Positions 1 to 7,340 of a stretch of DNA of 11,804 nucleotides are shown piece after piece. Origin of the DNA: CAZIRO01 sp964541595 (lineage in GTDB: Bacteria > Acidobacteriota > HRBIN11); assembly GCA_964541595.1 (NCBI GenBank), contig CAZIRO010000084.1:1-11804 (forward strand). The letters are read 5' to 3'. Positions within the stretch are counted from its first letter, which is position 1; the number at the start of each line of letters is the position of its first letter. Position numbers and translations under genes: made by a program. The notes beneath the pieces are model-generated. The model made no database searches, was not told where the DNA came from, and saw only the letters and a list, made by a program, of their open reading frames with translations.

Positions 1-1347
1 CATCTGTATGGCCGTTTCGGGGGGAACCCACCAGACCGCACCGTGGTCGGACCAGATCCACCTCGGACGGTCGGCCATGGGAAACGGCATCCGCCCGAAA
101 CCGACCCATTCGAGATCGACGGCCCGGTTTCGCGTCGGGATCACCGTGCCGGTGATGACGGGTACGCTCGGGGGGACCGGCGGTTGCCAGAAAGATGCCA
201 TCCGCAACCTTCGCAGCAGCCGCACGGCCGGATGCATGGCGATGGCGTACGGATGGTACAGCGACTGCTGCGCGGCCCGCAACGGATCGATCCATACGGG
301 GGATCGACGGACCACGCGCAGTCGGAATACCGTGCGATTGGCATTATAATCCCATACTTCGAACCGCAGTTCATGCGTTCCGGGCGGAACGTCCAGCGGA
401 CCAGCGATCGTGTGGGACACCAGCGAGGGAGGCGCTCCAGCGGTGTCCGTGAGCCGTAGCGGTGTGACCCGAAGATCACCTCGTGCACGCGTCGCGCCGT
501 AGACAAATCCCGTACGATTGCGGTCGGTAAACGCAAAGGCGGTGGGATGCCATTCGTAAAACAGTACATCGTCCAGCCAGGCCCGGATGCGTGCGGGCGT
601 ACGAAAAGACGGCCGTACCGCACTGTCCGCGACGGCCAGCAGGACGTCCACCGGACCGGTCAGGGTGATGGATATCGCGGGAAACTCCTCCGCCCGCCGA
701 CCCCGGGGGATCACCCACAGATCCAGCGGTCGCCCCTGAACGAGTGTCGTCGGGGTCGCCGGTCGAAAGAGTACGCCCTGAATGACGGGGCGCTGCCGGT
801 CGTGGTCCTCGTGCAGGATCCGTTGCAGCGGGTTCAGCGGACGCTGGTCCGGATCCCGAATCTCGACGTGTAAATGGGGAAGTCCGGCACCGCTCTCTCC
901 GCTGAATGCGATCACCTGCCGGGTGGCCACCGGGATCGGCGATTCCAGAAATATCGAACCGAAATACTTCCGCCCGGTTCGTTTTCGAATGCGCTGTACG
1001 AGGTCTTCCAGATGCAGGCGGTCATTCTCAAACCGATCGAGATGCGCATACAGCGTCGTTGTTCCATCGGCATGCCGGATGTACAACGCACGACCGTACC
1101 CGCGACGATCGACCCGAATGCGATAGATCTCCCCCGCCTGCCAGACACGTACAGGCCGCCCGATGCGCAGATTCGTACTGAAATCCACCCCGGCATGCAG
1201 ACGCGCCTGCCAGCGATAATCCGCAAAGTGCGAGGTAATACCGTAATTTTCCGGCAGGGGCCACCACGCACGGCGCGGTCCAGTACCGGCAGCCATCCAC
1301 GCCCAGAGACCCAGCCCGATGCACACGCTGATGCAACGACGCCACAT
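1..1347 (-). CDS. M23 (LytM-type) zinc metallopeptidase, secreted, 3' end beyond window
   Basis: Open for 449 codons from ATG 1347 to the window edge with no stop, so the C-terminus is missing. Residues 1-22 look like a signal peptide or anchor (MWRRC then a hydrophobic run). The peptidase domain spans about residues 30-175 and has the M23 zinc ligands: LHAGVDFS (H51, D55), LYAHL (H102) and PHLHVEIRD (H158, H160). M23 enzymes cut peptide cross-links in peptidoglycan, or act as degenerate activators; all ligands are present here, so activity is expected. About 30 extra residues lie between the YAHL and HLH motifs. Beyond residue 180 comes a long unrecognised region, probably Ig-like or other beta domains, ending in a Trp-rich stretch. 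No clear Shine-Dalgarno precedes ATG 1347; a TTG at 1371 is in frame as an alternative start. It lies 66 nt after the ABC ATPase and is probably co-transcribed. Family call secure; substrate unknown. Confidence 0.9.
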   Translation of the reverse strand, partial: MWRRCISVCIGLGLWAWMAAGTGPRRAWWPLPENYGITSHFADYRWQARLHAGVDFSTNLRIGRPVRVWQAGEIYRIRVDRRGYGRALYIRHADGTTTLYAHLDRFENDRLHLEDLVQRIRKRTGRKYFGSIFLESPIPVATRQVIAFSGESGAGLPHLHVEIRDPDQRPLNPLQRILHEDHDRQRPVIQGVLFRPATPTTLVQGRPLDLWVIPRGRRAEEFPAISITLTGPVDVLLAVADSAVRPSFRTPARIRAWLDDVLFYEWHPTAFAFTDRNRTGFVYGATRARGDLRVTPLRLTDTAGAPPSLVSHTIAGPLDVPPGTHELRFEVWDYNANRTVFRLRVVRRSPVWIDPLRAAQQSLYHPYAIAMHPAVRLLRRLRMASFWQPPVPPSVPVITGTVIPTRNRAVDLEWVGFGRMPFPMADRPRWIWSDHGAVWWVPPETAIQM

Positions 1348-1413
1348 GCCGGTATTGGTTTTAGATTGCAAATTTCGGACTGAATTCCAGAATCCAGGGG
1401 ACCATACTTCCGG

Positions 1414-2103
1414 CTACTGTTCCCGGTCGATCAACTCCAATCGTCCCCGATGTAGACGGTACACCACGTCGCACTGCTCCGCAAGCCGACGATTATGCGT
1501 GGCCATGATCAACGTGGTCCCCTGCGCACGGACGAGTGCGAGCATGAGATGGAACACCGCCTGCGCCGTGTCCTCGTCCAGATTTCCCGTCGGTTCATCG
1601 GCGATCAGAATGGACGGCTGATGGACGAGTGCACGGGCAATGGCCACACGCTGTGCCTCGCCTCCGGAGAGTTCACCCGGATAGTGATGCATGCGTTCAG
1701 CCAGTCCCACGCGGGTCAACCATTGCATCGCCCGGTCCCGGGCCTCTCGCACGGACCAGCCGAGCAATCGTCCCCGCAGAATGACGTTTTCCCATGCGGT
1801 CAATTCCTCGATGAGAAAATGATGCTGATACACGATCCCCATCATCCGGTTGCGAAAGGCGATCCGTTCCCGGGGCGACATCCGATGCATCGGGTGCTCC
1901 CCGATCCATATTTCGCCGCGATCCGGGGATTCCAACCCTGCCAGGACGTGCAGAAACGTCGTTTTGCCCACGCCGGACGGACCCACCAGGGCAATGGCCA
2001 TGCCCGGCCGGGAGACCTCCCAGTCGATCCCGCGCAGGACCTCGATGGTGGCGGAGCCCCGATGAAACGATTTATGGAGATCGATCACCCGGATCCACGT
2101 CAT
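1414..2103 (-). CDS. lolD: ABC transporter ATP-binding protein, LolD-like
   Basis: This 229-residue ATPase subunit of an ABC system contains all the motifs: Walker A GPSGVGKTT, Q-loop VYQHHF, signature LSGGEAQRVAIARAL, Walker B ILIADEPTGNLD and switch His in MATHNRR. DEPTGNLD and the HHFLIEELTAWENV stretch after the Q-loop are typical of the LolD/MacB/FtsE branch, and length matches LolD (about 230). LolD powers release of outer-membrane lipoproteins from the inner membrane with LolC/LolE. The frame stays open upstream to 2289, but ATG 2103 is chosen because it yields the usual N-terminus (MTWIRVIDLHKSF) and overlaps the Fur stop as ATGA, implying translational coupling; no strong ribosome binding site is visible. 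No permease gene is in the window. It could instead be an FtsE- or MacB-type ATPase; a ZnuC-type metal importer is less likely despite the Fur neighbour, given DEPTGNLD. Confidence 0.88.
   Translation of the reverse strand: MTWIRVIDLHKSFHRGSATIEVLRGIDWEVSRPGMAIALVGPSGVGKTTFLHVLAGLESPDRGEIWIGEHPMHRMSPRERIAFRNRMMGIVYQHHFLIEELTAWENVILRGRLLGWSVREARDRAMQWLTRVGLAERMHHYPGELSGGEAQRVAIARALVHQPSILIADEPTGNLDEDTAQAVFHLMLALVRAQGTTLIMATHNRRLAEQCDVVYRLHRGRLELIDREQ
2100..2103 (-). other. ATGA stop/start overlap coupling fur-type gene to ABC ATPase gene
   Basis: The TGA stop of the Fur-family gene (2102-2100) and the ATG of the ATPase gene (2103-2101) share bases. Because no good Shine-Dalgarno precedes the ATPase start, its translation probably depends on ribosomes terminating on the regulator gene. 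The overlap is seen directly; the coupling is inferred. Confidence 0.75.
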
Positions 2104-2606
2104 GACGCTGCCGATCGTTGACCGGACGGTCGCACCGTATCCGTCACGTTCTGAAAACAGCTGGCACAATATCCAAAAATGTCCAGTCGATGGTGGACCA
2201 GACGAAACCGGTGCGCACGGGCCGTGGATTCCTGCAACCGTTCGAGCGGCTCGTCGTAGAACTCGATATATCGGCCGCAACGGATGCATACCAGATGGTC
2301 ATGATGGGGTTTCACCCCGCGGGGTTCGTATCGGATACGCCCGTCCTCAAAATTGAGTTCTCGCGCATATCCGAGACGCACCATGAGATTCAGGGTACGG
2401 TAAACGGTGGTGATGCCGATGCGCGGCATGCGTATCCGCACTTTCTCGTAGAGTTCCTCCGCTGTCAGGTGGTCGAAGTACTCGAAAAACACTTCAGCAA
2501 TCAGACGTCGCTGGCGTGTCCATTTGAGCCCCTGACGACGCGCTTCGTCCTGCAGGGCACGTAACCATTCCTGCACGGTTGCCTTTTGCGGTTTGGGGTA
2601 GCGCAT
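2100..2606 (-). CDS. Fur-family metal-dependent transcriptional regulator
   Basis: This 168-residue cytoplasmic repressor of the Fur/Zur/PerR family has an N-terminal winged helix (about residues 10-95) with the recognition helix around GITTVYRTLNLM (64-75). The C-terminal dimerisation and metal domain carries PHHDHLVCIRCG (H101, H102, D103, H104, C107, C110) and a second pair GYCASC (C147, C150). The two CxxC pairs make a structural zinc site in this family, and the HHDH segment contributes to the regulatory site. Sequence alone cannot tell iron, zinc, manganese or peroxide sensing. Start ATG 2606 is preceded by CTGGAG, which lies in the last codons of the propeller gene; only 7 nt separate that gene's TGA from this ATG. 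The frame extends upstream to 2789, but that part overlaps the neighbour and is not Fur-like. It overlaps the ATPase start by 4 nt. Confidence 0.93.
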   Translation of the reverse strand: MRYPKPQKATVQEWLRALQDEARRQGLKWTRQRRLIAEVFFEYFDHLTAEELYEKVRIRMPRIGITTVYRTLNLMVRLGYARELNFEDGRIRYEPRGVKPHHDHLVCIRCGRYIEFYDEPLERLQESTARAHRFRLVHHRLDIFGYCASCFQNVTDTVRPSGQRSAAS

Positions 2607-2613
2607 CGGACGT

Positions 2614-4911
2614 TCACTCCAGGGGTACGCTGATGACCGCACAGTTGTGACCATCGTCACACGCACGGATCTGAACGGTCTTCCAGGTCGACCGCGGATT
2701 GCGAATATGCAATTCGAGAAGCTCCTCACGGGAGTCCAGGATCCGGTCCTGAGCAAACAGCGGTTGCCATGCATCCGGTTGCAGCGCATATTCCGCCCGT
2801 GCGATCGGGCTCAGCGCATCGCGTGCGACGATCCGGATCCGCCAGGCATTGCCGGTACGCTGATTTTCCACCACGGTCAGTGTGGGCGGGGTATGATCGA
2901 CCAGAAACAGGGGCGATACCATTTCTGCCTGCATCCCCCATCCCGGCGGATTGTCGCGTGCATCGGAGGCGACCACGCGCACCCGATAGAACCCGTCCGG
3001 CAGGCTGGTGGTATCCCACGCAAAGATCGGGTCATCCAGTTCATCCTGAAGGAGATGCCATTCGGACTCTTCAGCACGCTGGATATAGATGGCAAACTGC
3101 AGGCGGTCCTGATCGGGATCCACGACCTGCCAGGTGACGGTTTGCATGCCCCACTTGTACAGCGCCTGTCCGGGCACCGGACTGCGGCTCGGGGGGACAC
3201 TCACCGGCGCAGTCGCAACAGTGCCGGACTGGGGTCGCGCCGTTTCCAGTGCGGTGCGGGGTATTCCGCTCTCCAGGGTCGCGCGTGTCGATCCGGCGAT
3301 CCGGGCGCCCTTTTGCGGTCGGGGAACCTCCCGAAAGATCGCGCCCGGTGGCAACACCTGAATGGCCACAAACTGCGGTGGACGGTTCTGCGGCAGGAAC
3401 GTGATCCGGATTTCCTGCAATCTCGGACTGTGATTGAATCGACCGGAGAGTTCGCATCGGTACTGGAAATACCGTCCCGGAGGCAAATGCAGGGGACTTT
3501 CCGGACCCAGCGGTCCGACCCAGTCGGACCATGTGGCATCCGGTTGCCGGGTATTCCCGCTGCGGGCAAAACACCGAATGGCATTCGGCGACGGCATTAC
3601 ACCGCGCCAGAGAAAACTGCCCCACTGCACGAGTGCACCCGCGTCTTTAATCGGCGAGGTGTATACGCCGTGCAAACGTTCCCGGACACTCGCACGGTAC
3701 ACACGTGCGGGATTACTCGTGACGGCCCAGAGTGCATCCCGATCTGTTAGAATCCGCACGACCTGTTCTTCCGGAAACGACGCCTGATATCGCACACGCC
3801 GTTCCGTATCCACGGAAATCACACGTCCCGGACTGCCCGCCGCCACCCAGACTTCTCCCTGAAACACGGCAATATCGTAAATCCAGTACCGATCCGTCTG
3901 CCACACCGGGAAAACGCGACCGTCTGCACGGAGCAACCACACGCTGCCACCCTGGATTCCGCCGGTGGCCCGCACGACCGGCTGCGGAGGGTACTTCTGC
4001 GGGGGTTGTGCGGATGCACCGGATCGGGGGGGATTCTGAGACGGCGCGGGCTGAGGTTGCGCAGCCGGTGGCTGCGCGGGTTTGGGAGGTTGTGCAGGTT
4101 GTGCCGGTAACGGTACCACGGGCGGTGGCTGTCGCATGAGTGGCTGGACGGGCTGTCCGATCGATGCCAGCAACAACTGCTCTCCTGCGGCGGACCCGCT
4201 ATCGGCAAACGCCGCGATCTCCTGACGATCCGCGGGGTAGATGGCACGCACGTCGCCGTCCGCACTCATGCGGTATACATTGCCCAGTCCGGAAGCACCG
4301 ATATACAGATGACGGTCGTGCGTCCATAACCGTACGAGATTCTGGTCACTCGTATCGAGTACGACTTCCGGCTGATGATCGGGACCGATCCGGTACAGCC
4401 GACCCTGATCCCCCGTCGCCACGTACAGTTGCCCCTGCCATACAGAGAGGTCCCAGATATAACTCTCCGGCGCCGTCCAGACGGATTCGACTTCGCGGCG
4501 TTTCGGGTGCCAGCGATACAGACGCGCACCCGGATTCGCCGCAATATACAGCGCACCCCGCCAGAACGCGAGTGCCTGGGCTTCGCCCTGATCGAGTTCG
4601 GCGATCTTTTCCAGATGCAGACTGGCCACATCCAGACGGTATACCCGACCGTTATGTCCGGTAGCAATATACAGCGCACCCTCATGCAACAGGGCGTCCC
4701 ACACGACCGCGTCTTCAAGATCGGCCACGCGGTCAAACCGCAGTGCCAGTTGAATTTCTCCGTCACTGCTGATACGGACACCTTCCAGGGTACCCTCCAT
4801 AAAATCCGTCTGGAGGGCGTCAATCCAGACTTTGGGACGAACAGCCCGGCCCGGCGTGGGGATCATGCACAGGCCGATCCACAGGTATACGATCAGGCGA
4901 ATGTACCGCAT
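2614..4911 (-). CDS. Secreted beta-propeller protein with Pro-rich insert and C-terminal Fn3/Ig-like domains
   Basis: This 765-residue exported protein starts with a signal peptide (residues 1-23, cleavage likely after GRA). Residues 70-235 hold four recurring blade-like units, each with an LYIATGxxGRVYRL pattern: LYIATGHNGRVYRL (80), LYIAANPGARLYRW (121), LYVATGDQGRLYRI (162), LYIGASGLGNVYRM (202). A Pro/Gln/Ala-rich stretch at about 253-312 follows, then more blade-like units (VWVAAGSPGRVISV at 354, LWAVTSNPARVYRA at 394). From about 445 there is a domain starting RSGNTRQPDATWSDW, then a second disordered Pro/Arg/Thr-rich segment (525-585) and a Fn3/Ig-like tail (about 590-765) with AWDTTSLPDGFYRVRVVASD. 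No catalytic motif is visible; such proteins usually bind ligands or partners outside the cytoplasm. Start ATG 4911 has GAGAGGG 7 nt upstream. It sits between the protease fusion and the Fur gene; its function is not recognised. Confidence 0.85.
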   Translation of the reverse strand: MRYIRLIVYLWIGLCMIPTPGRAVRPKVWIDALQTDFMEGTLEGVRISSDGEIQLALRFDRVADLEDAVVWDALLHEGALYIATGHNGRVYRLDVASLHLEKIAELDQGEAQALAFWRGALYIAANPGARLYRWHPKRREVESVWTAPESYIWDLSVWQGQLYVATGDQGRLYRIGPDHQPEVVLDTSDQNLVRLWTHDRHLYIGASGLGNVYRMSADGDVRAIYPADRQEIAAFADSGSAAGEQLLLASIGQPVQPLMRQPPPVVPLPAQPAQPPKPAQPPAAQPQPAPSQNPPRSGASAQPPQKYPPQPVVRATGGIQGGSVWLLRADGRVFPVWQTDRYWIYDIAVFQGEVWVAAGSPGRVISVDTERRVRYQASFPEEQVVRILTDRDALWAVTSNPARVYRASVRERLHGVYTSPIKDAGALVQWGSFLWRGVMPSPNAIRCFARSGNTRQPDATWSDWVGPLGPESPLHLPPGRYFQYRCELSGRFNHSPRLQEIRITFLPQNRPPQFVAIQVLPPGAIFREVPRPQKGARIAGSTRATLESGIPRTALETARPQSGTVATAPVSVPPSRSPVPGQALYKWGMQTVTWQVVDPDQDRLQFAIYIQRAEESEWHLLQDELDDPIFAWDTTSLPDGFYRVRVVASDARDNPPGWGMQAEMVSPLFLVDHTPPTLTVVENQRTGNAWRIRIVARDALSPIARAEYALQPDAWQPLFAQDRILDSREELLELHIRNPRSTWKTVQIRACDDGHNCAVISVPLE

Positions 4912-4944
4912 CGATTTTCCCTCTCGCGATACCGAGCGTATCCG

Positions 4945-7161
4945 CTATGGGGTCTTTCTGGACGATGCACCGGCCGCCTGCGTGGGGATCCGGATCTCCA
5001 CCTGAAACTGTCGACTGCCCTTGACAATATACGGGACATCGACCTTTTTCTCCATCACGACTTCAAAGGGGATCTCGCCGAATGCCCCCTGCACGCCCTG
5101 GACTTTAAACTGGCTGTAAATCCGCAGGGGCAGATTACGGAGTGCATAACTGCCACGAATGATCGTCACACCGGGACGGATCAGCCGAATATACAACCCG
5201 TCATTGGAACGGATACGATTCAGCAGATGAAGCACATCACTGAGTTGCATGAACTCGATCATGCGATAGTACGTCTGCGCATCTAACCGGTTCAGTTCAC
5301 TGGAACCGCCGACCATAAGCAGATACGTACCCTCCTGCAGGGCATCGGGCAGTCGGATATCCACGTTCCGTACGACCGGCGTCGCGCGCTCGGGGATCAG
5401 GGTGACCACGATGCCGAGTGCATCACCGGGATTGAGTTGACGTGTGAGCAGTCGTGCCTCTTTCAGTCGGGCCTCTATTGGTCGACGGGATTGCTCCAGG
5501 CGGATGGTCATCCGGGGAACGGACAGCTGTGCAAACGGATTGTTCAACAGGAACGCATACACGGCGGCGGCAAACTGTGGGGCCTGTTTCAATGCGTTCA
5601 ACCCCGCAAACACATTGCGCACCTGCAGGGTTTCGTATCCCGGGATCTCGATGTCCATCTGCAGGCGAACATGACCGTTATGGAATCCCAACGGCGAGGT
5701 GGCCATATTGACGGTCACGAGTTGTTGCAACAGTACCGGCGCGATCCAGGGGTGCTGGATCATGCGGTACTGAAACTGCTGCTGCTGGTTTTCGTTGTAA
5801 GCCTCTACCCGGAGTTCGGTCATTGGCGGCAGGGCACCGATGCGTCCGCCCACTCCTGTCCAGACGTCCACGTCCAGTGTACCCAGCGGCTGTCCGAGTT
5901 CCGCCAGGACAAAAGAGATCTGATAACTGGGAACAACACTGACCACCCGCGTCGTATACATGGGGAACTGGACCCGTCCGAGATTGAACATCTGATGGCC
6001 AAACGCATACAGACGGTTCCCCTCCACGGCGGTCAGTGTTCCGAACACGGCGAGGTTCAGATCTCCCAGGACCAGAGGGATGGCAATCCCATCCCCGGGT
6101 CGGACCGCGGGCGGACGTGCAGGAGCGGATGATGACGATGCGGCTGCGGGTTGCTGCACAAACGCGCCCTGCAGGGGTTTGCCGATCAGATCCTGCCAGA
6201 CCGGATCGCCGACCCACAGGATCGGAAGCGGACGCCAGGGGTATTCGGTCATCGACTCCGCATGTGTGAGATATGTCCGGACGGCGGTGTGGAACGTCCG
6301 GAACCACTCGTCCAGGCCGGTGCCGCCGGCAAGGAGGTGCACGCCGAGCGCACGCCAGTTCAATGTCGCCGGCCGCGGCGCGGGTTCTGCGGGCAGGTGC
6401 CGGTTCATGGTCTGCAATTTGCGCATGGTCGCAAACGGTACGACCCCCGCGATCGGTTCTTTGGCAAACGGAAACGCATACGCCACCGCACCGAGCAATC
6501 GTCCCTGAATGTATACGGGACTTCCGCTCATCCCGGCAAACACCCCACTGCGTACGAGATCTGGGGAATCGATGCGGATCAGTACCAGATCGAGTCCCGG
6601 AAGCGGATTCGAGAGACGGCCCAGCGTGGTAAACGTAAATTTGAATCGCCGATTCCCCTCGACCGTGGTCCACCCTTCACCGCGCATGCCCGGCTGGACG
6701 TCTTCAACGGGCCAGAAATCAACCGTGCGGGCGGATATCGGGGTCAGCAGACCCCACACCATTCCGAACAGAACGGGCAACCAGCGGGACCAACGACGCC
6801 GAAACGCTGTCATCATACTGATCCCCAGAGTGGCGCCCACCAGGTCCATCAGCCAATCCGTCAGTGAAGCGGACCGGGTGGCCAGCGGCCACTGGAGGAT
6901 TTCGGTGATGCCCCCCAGTCCTGCGACCCATAACCAGGCCACCGGAGCAACCGCAACGTGGGGTTTCCGTACCCGTACCCACAGCCAGGCAACGCTCCCG
7001 GCCCATACGTATGCGATCCCATGCTGCCACTTATCGATTCCCGGCCAATCCGAAGGCTGCGGCAGCGTGGGCCACAGGGCCGCCCCCACGAGGATCCCCA
7101 CGGTTCCCCACCAGAGTACGTCCACGATCGGAACCGCATGAAAACGGTGGTGAACGTTCAA
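4945..7161 (-). CDS. VanZ-like membrane domain fused to SpoIVB-type (S55) serine peptidase
   Basis: About 738 residues in one uninterrupted frame. Residues 1-120 form a VanZ-like domain with four predicted helices (about 11-31, 48-65, 70-90, 102-119) and VanZ hallmarks: DKWQHGIAY, ITEILQW, RSASLTDW. A fifth hydrophobic segment (about 124-144) follows, then VDFWPVEDVQPGMRGEGWTT, the usual start of acidobacterial S55 proteins. GMSGSPVYIQGRLLGAVAY holds the likely nucleophile S212, and LYAFGHQM the likely catalytic H389. The C-terminal 300 residues are unassigned beta-rich sequence. SpoIVB is a signalling protease of spore formers; here a periplasmic processing role is only inferred. TTG 7161 is chosen as start because GGGAG lies 7 nt upstream and TTGA overlaps the previous stop; GTG 7191, without a ribosome site, would add 10 residues. 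An internal ATG at 6816 could yield the protease alone. Confidence 0.85.
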   Translation of the reverse strand: MNVHHRFHAVPIVDVLWWGTVGILVGAALWPTLPQPSDWPGIDKWQHGIAYVWAGSVAWLWVRVRKPHVAVAPVAWLWVAGLGGITEILQWPLATRSASLTDWLMDLVGATLGISMMTAFRRRWSRWLPVLFGMVWGLLTPISARTVDFWPVEDVQPGMRGEGWTTVEGNRRFKFTFTTLGRLSNPLPGLDLVLIRIDSPDLVRSGVFAGMSGSPVYIQGRLLGAVAYAFPFAKEPIAGVVPFATMRKLQTMNRHLPAEPAPRPATLNWRALGVHLLAGGTGLDEWFRTFHTAVRTYLTHAESMTEYPWRPLPILWVGDPVWQDLIGKPLQGAFVQQPAAASSSSAPARPPAVRPGDGIAIPLVLGDLNLAVFGTLTAVEGNRLYAFGHQMFNLGRVQFPMYTTRVVSVVPSYQISFVLAELGQPLGTLDVDVWTGVGGRIGALPPMTELRVEAYNENQQQQFQYRMIQHPWIAPVLLQQLVTVNMATSPLGFHNGHVRLQMDIEIPGYETLQVRNVFAGLNALKQAPQFAAAVYAFLLNNPFAQLSVPRMTIRLEQSRRPIEARLKEARLLTRQLNPGDALGIVVTLIPERATPVVRNVDIRLPDALQEGTYLLMVGGSSELNRLDAQTYYRMIEFMQLSDVLHLLNRIRSNDGLYIRLIRPGVTIIRGSYALRNLPLRIYSQFKVQGVQGAFGEIPFEVVMEKKVDVPYIVKGSRQFQVEIRIPTQAAGASSRKTP
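6814..6826 (-). promoter_or_regulatory. Possible internal translation start for the S55 protease part
   Basis: Inside the fusion gene, GGGG (6826-6823) stands 6 nt before ATG 6816, and a second ATG follows directly at 6813. A product from here would begin MMTAFRRRWSRWLPVLFGM, which reads like a classical signal peptide (Arg-rich start, hydrophobic core, small residues PISA). The sequence is seen; use of this start is inferred. Confidence 0.4.
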
Positions 7162-7173
7162 CCCGAAACTCCC
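7158..7173 (-). promoter_or_regulatory. RBS and TTGA stop/start overlap deciding the VanZ-S55 start
   Basis: GGGAG at 7173-7169 is followed after 7 nt by TTG (7161-7159), whose last two bases begin the TGA stop (7160-7158) of the small membrane protein gene. The spacing and overlap favour this TTG over the GTG at 7191, which lacks a Shine-Dalgarno. The ribosome site lies within the small gene, so the two genes are probably coupled. Confidence 0.65.
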
Positions 7174-7340
7174 AACCAGTACATCACCCACGCCAGTATC
7201 AGCGCACCGATGACCATAAAGGTCAGGGCCTTGATAAAAAACCGAACCTGATCACGCGTGGTGTCCTTAAAATATAGCGCCAGAATCAGGGACGTGCACA
7301 GGGCAAAAATGACCATGTTCAGGAAATGACTACGCCACAT
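7158..7340 (-). CDS. Small two-helix membrane protein (60 aa), hypothetical
   Basis: This protein is 60 residues long. Two hydrophobic helices are visible: about residues 6-22 (LNMVIFALCTSLILALYF) and 37-57 (ALTFMVIGALILAWVMYWLG), joined by a charged hairpin KDTTRDQVRFF. No motif identifies a function. The start at ATG 7340 is well supported: GAGGAG (7353-7348) lies 7 nt upstream and the start overlaps the end of the preceding DUF6677-like gene by 11 nt. The frame is open to 7382, but that extension lacks a ribosome site and lies inside the neighbour. Its own stop overlaps the TTG start of the VanZ-S55 gene. The tight packing suggests that the three membrane proteins are made together and may interact in the inner membrane. 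Confidence 0.75.
   Translation of the reverse strand: MWRSHFLNMVIFALCTSLILALYFKDTTRDQVRFFIKALTFMVIGALILAWVMYWLGVSG

Noticed and set aside
2104..2289. N-terminal extension of the ABC ATPase to 2289
   Set aside because: The extra 62 residues are not ABC-like and overlap the Fur gene; the ATGA-overlapping start gives the standard LolD length.
2607..2789. N-terminal extension of the Fur-family protein to 2789
   Set aside because: It lies wholly inside the propeller gene, is not Fur-like, and ATG 2606 has a good ribosome site and gives the normal family length.
2647..3750. Plus-strand frame of 367 codons opposite the propeller gene
   Set aside because: It is a composition-driven shadow: no domain, Arg/Pro/His-rich, and it would overlap a well-supported secreted protein.
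4375..5286. Plus-strand frame of 303 codons opposite the propeller and S55 genes
   Set aside because: Antisense to two genes whose protein features are clear; no independent support.
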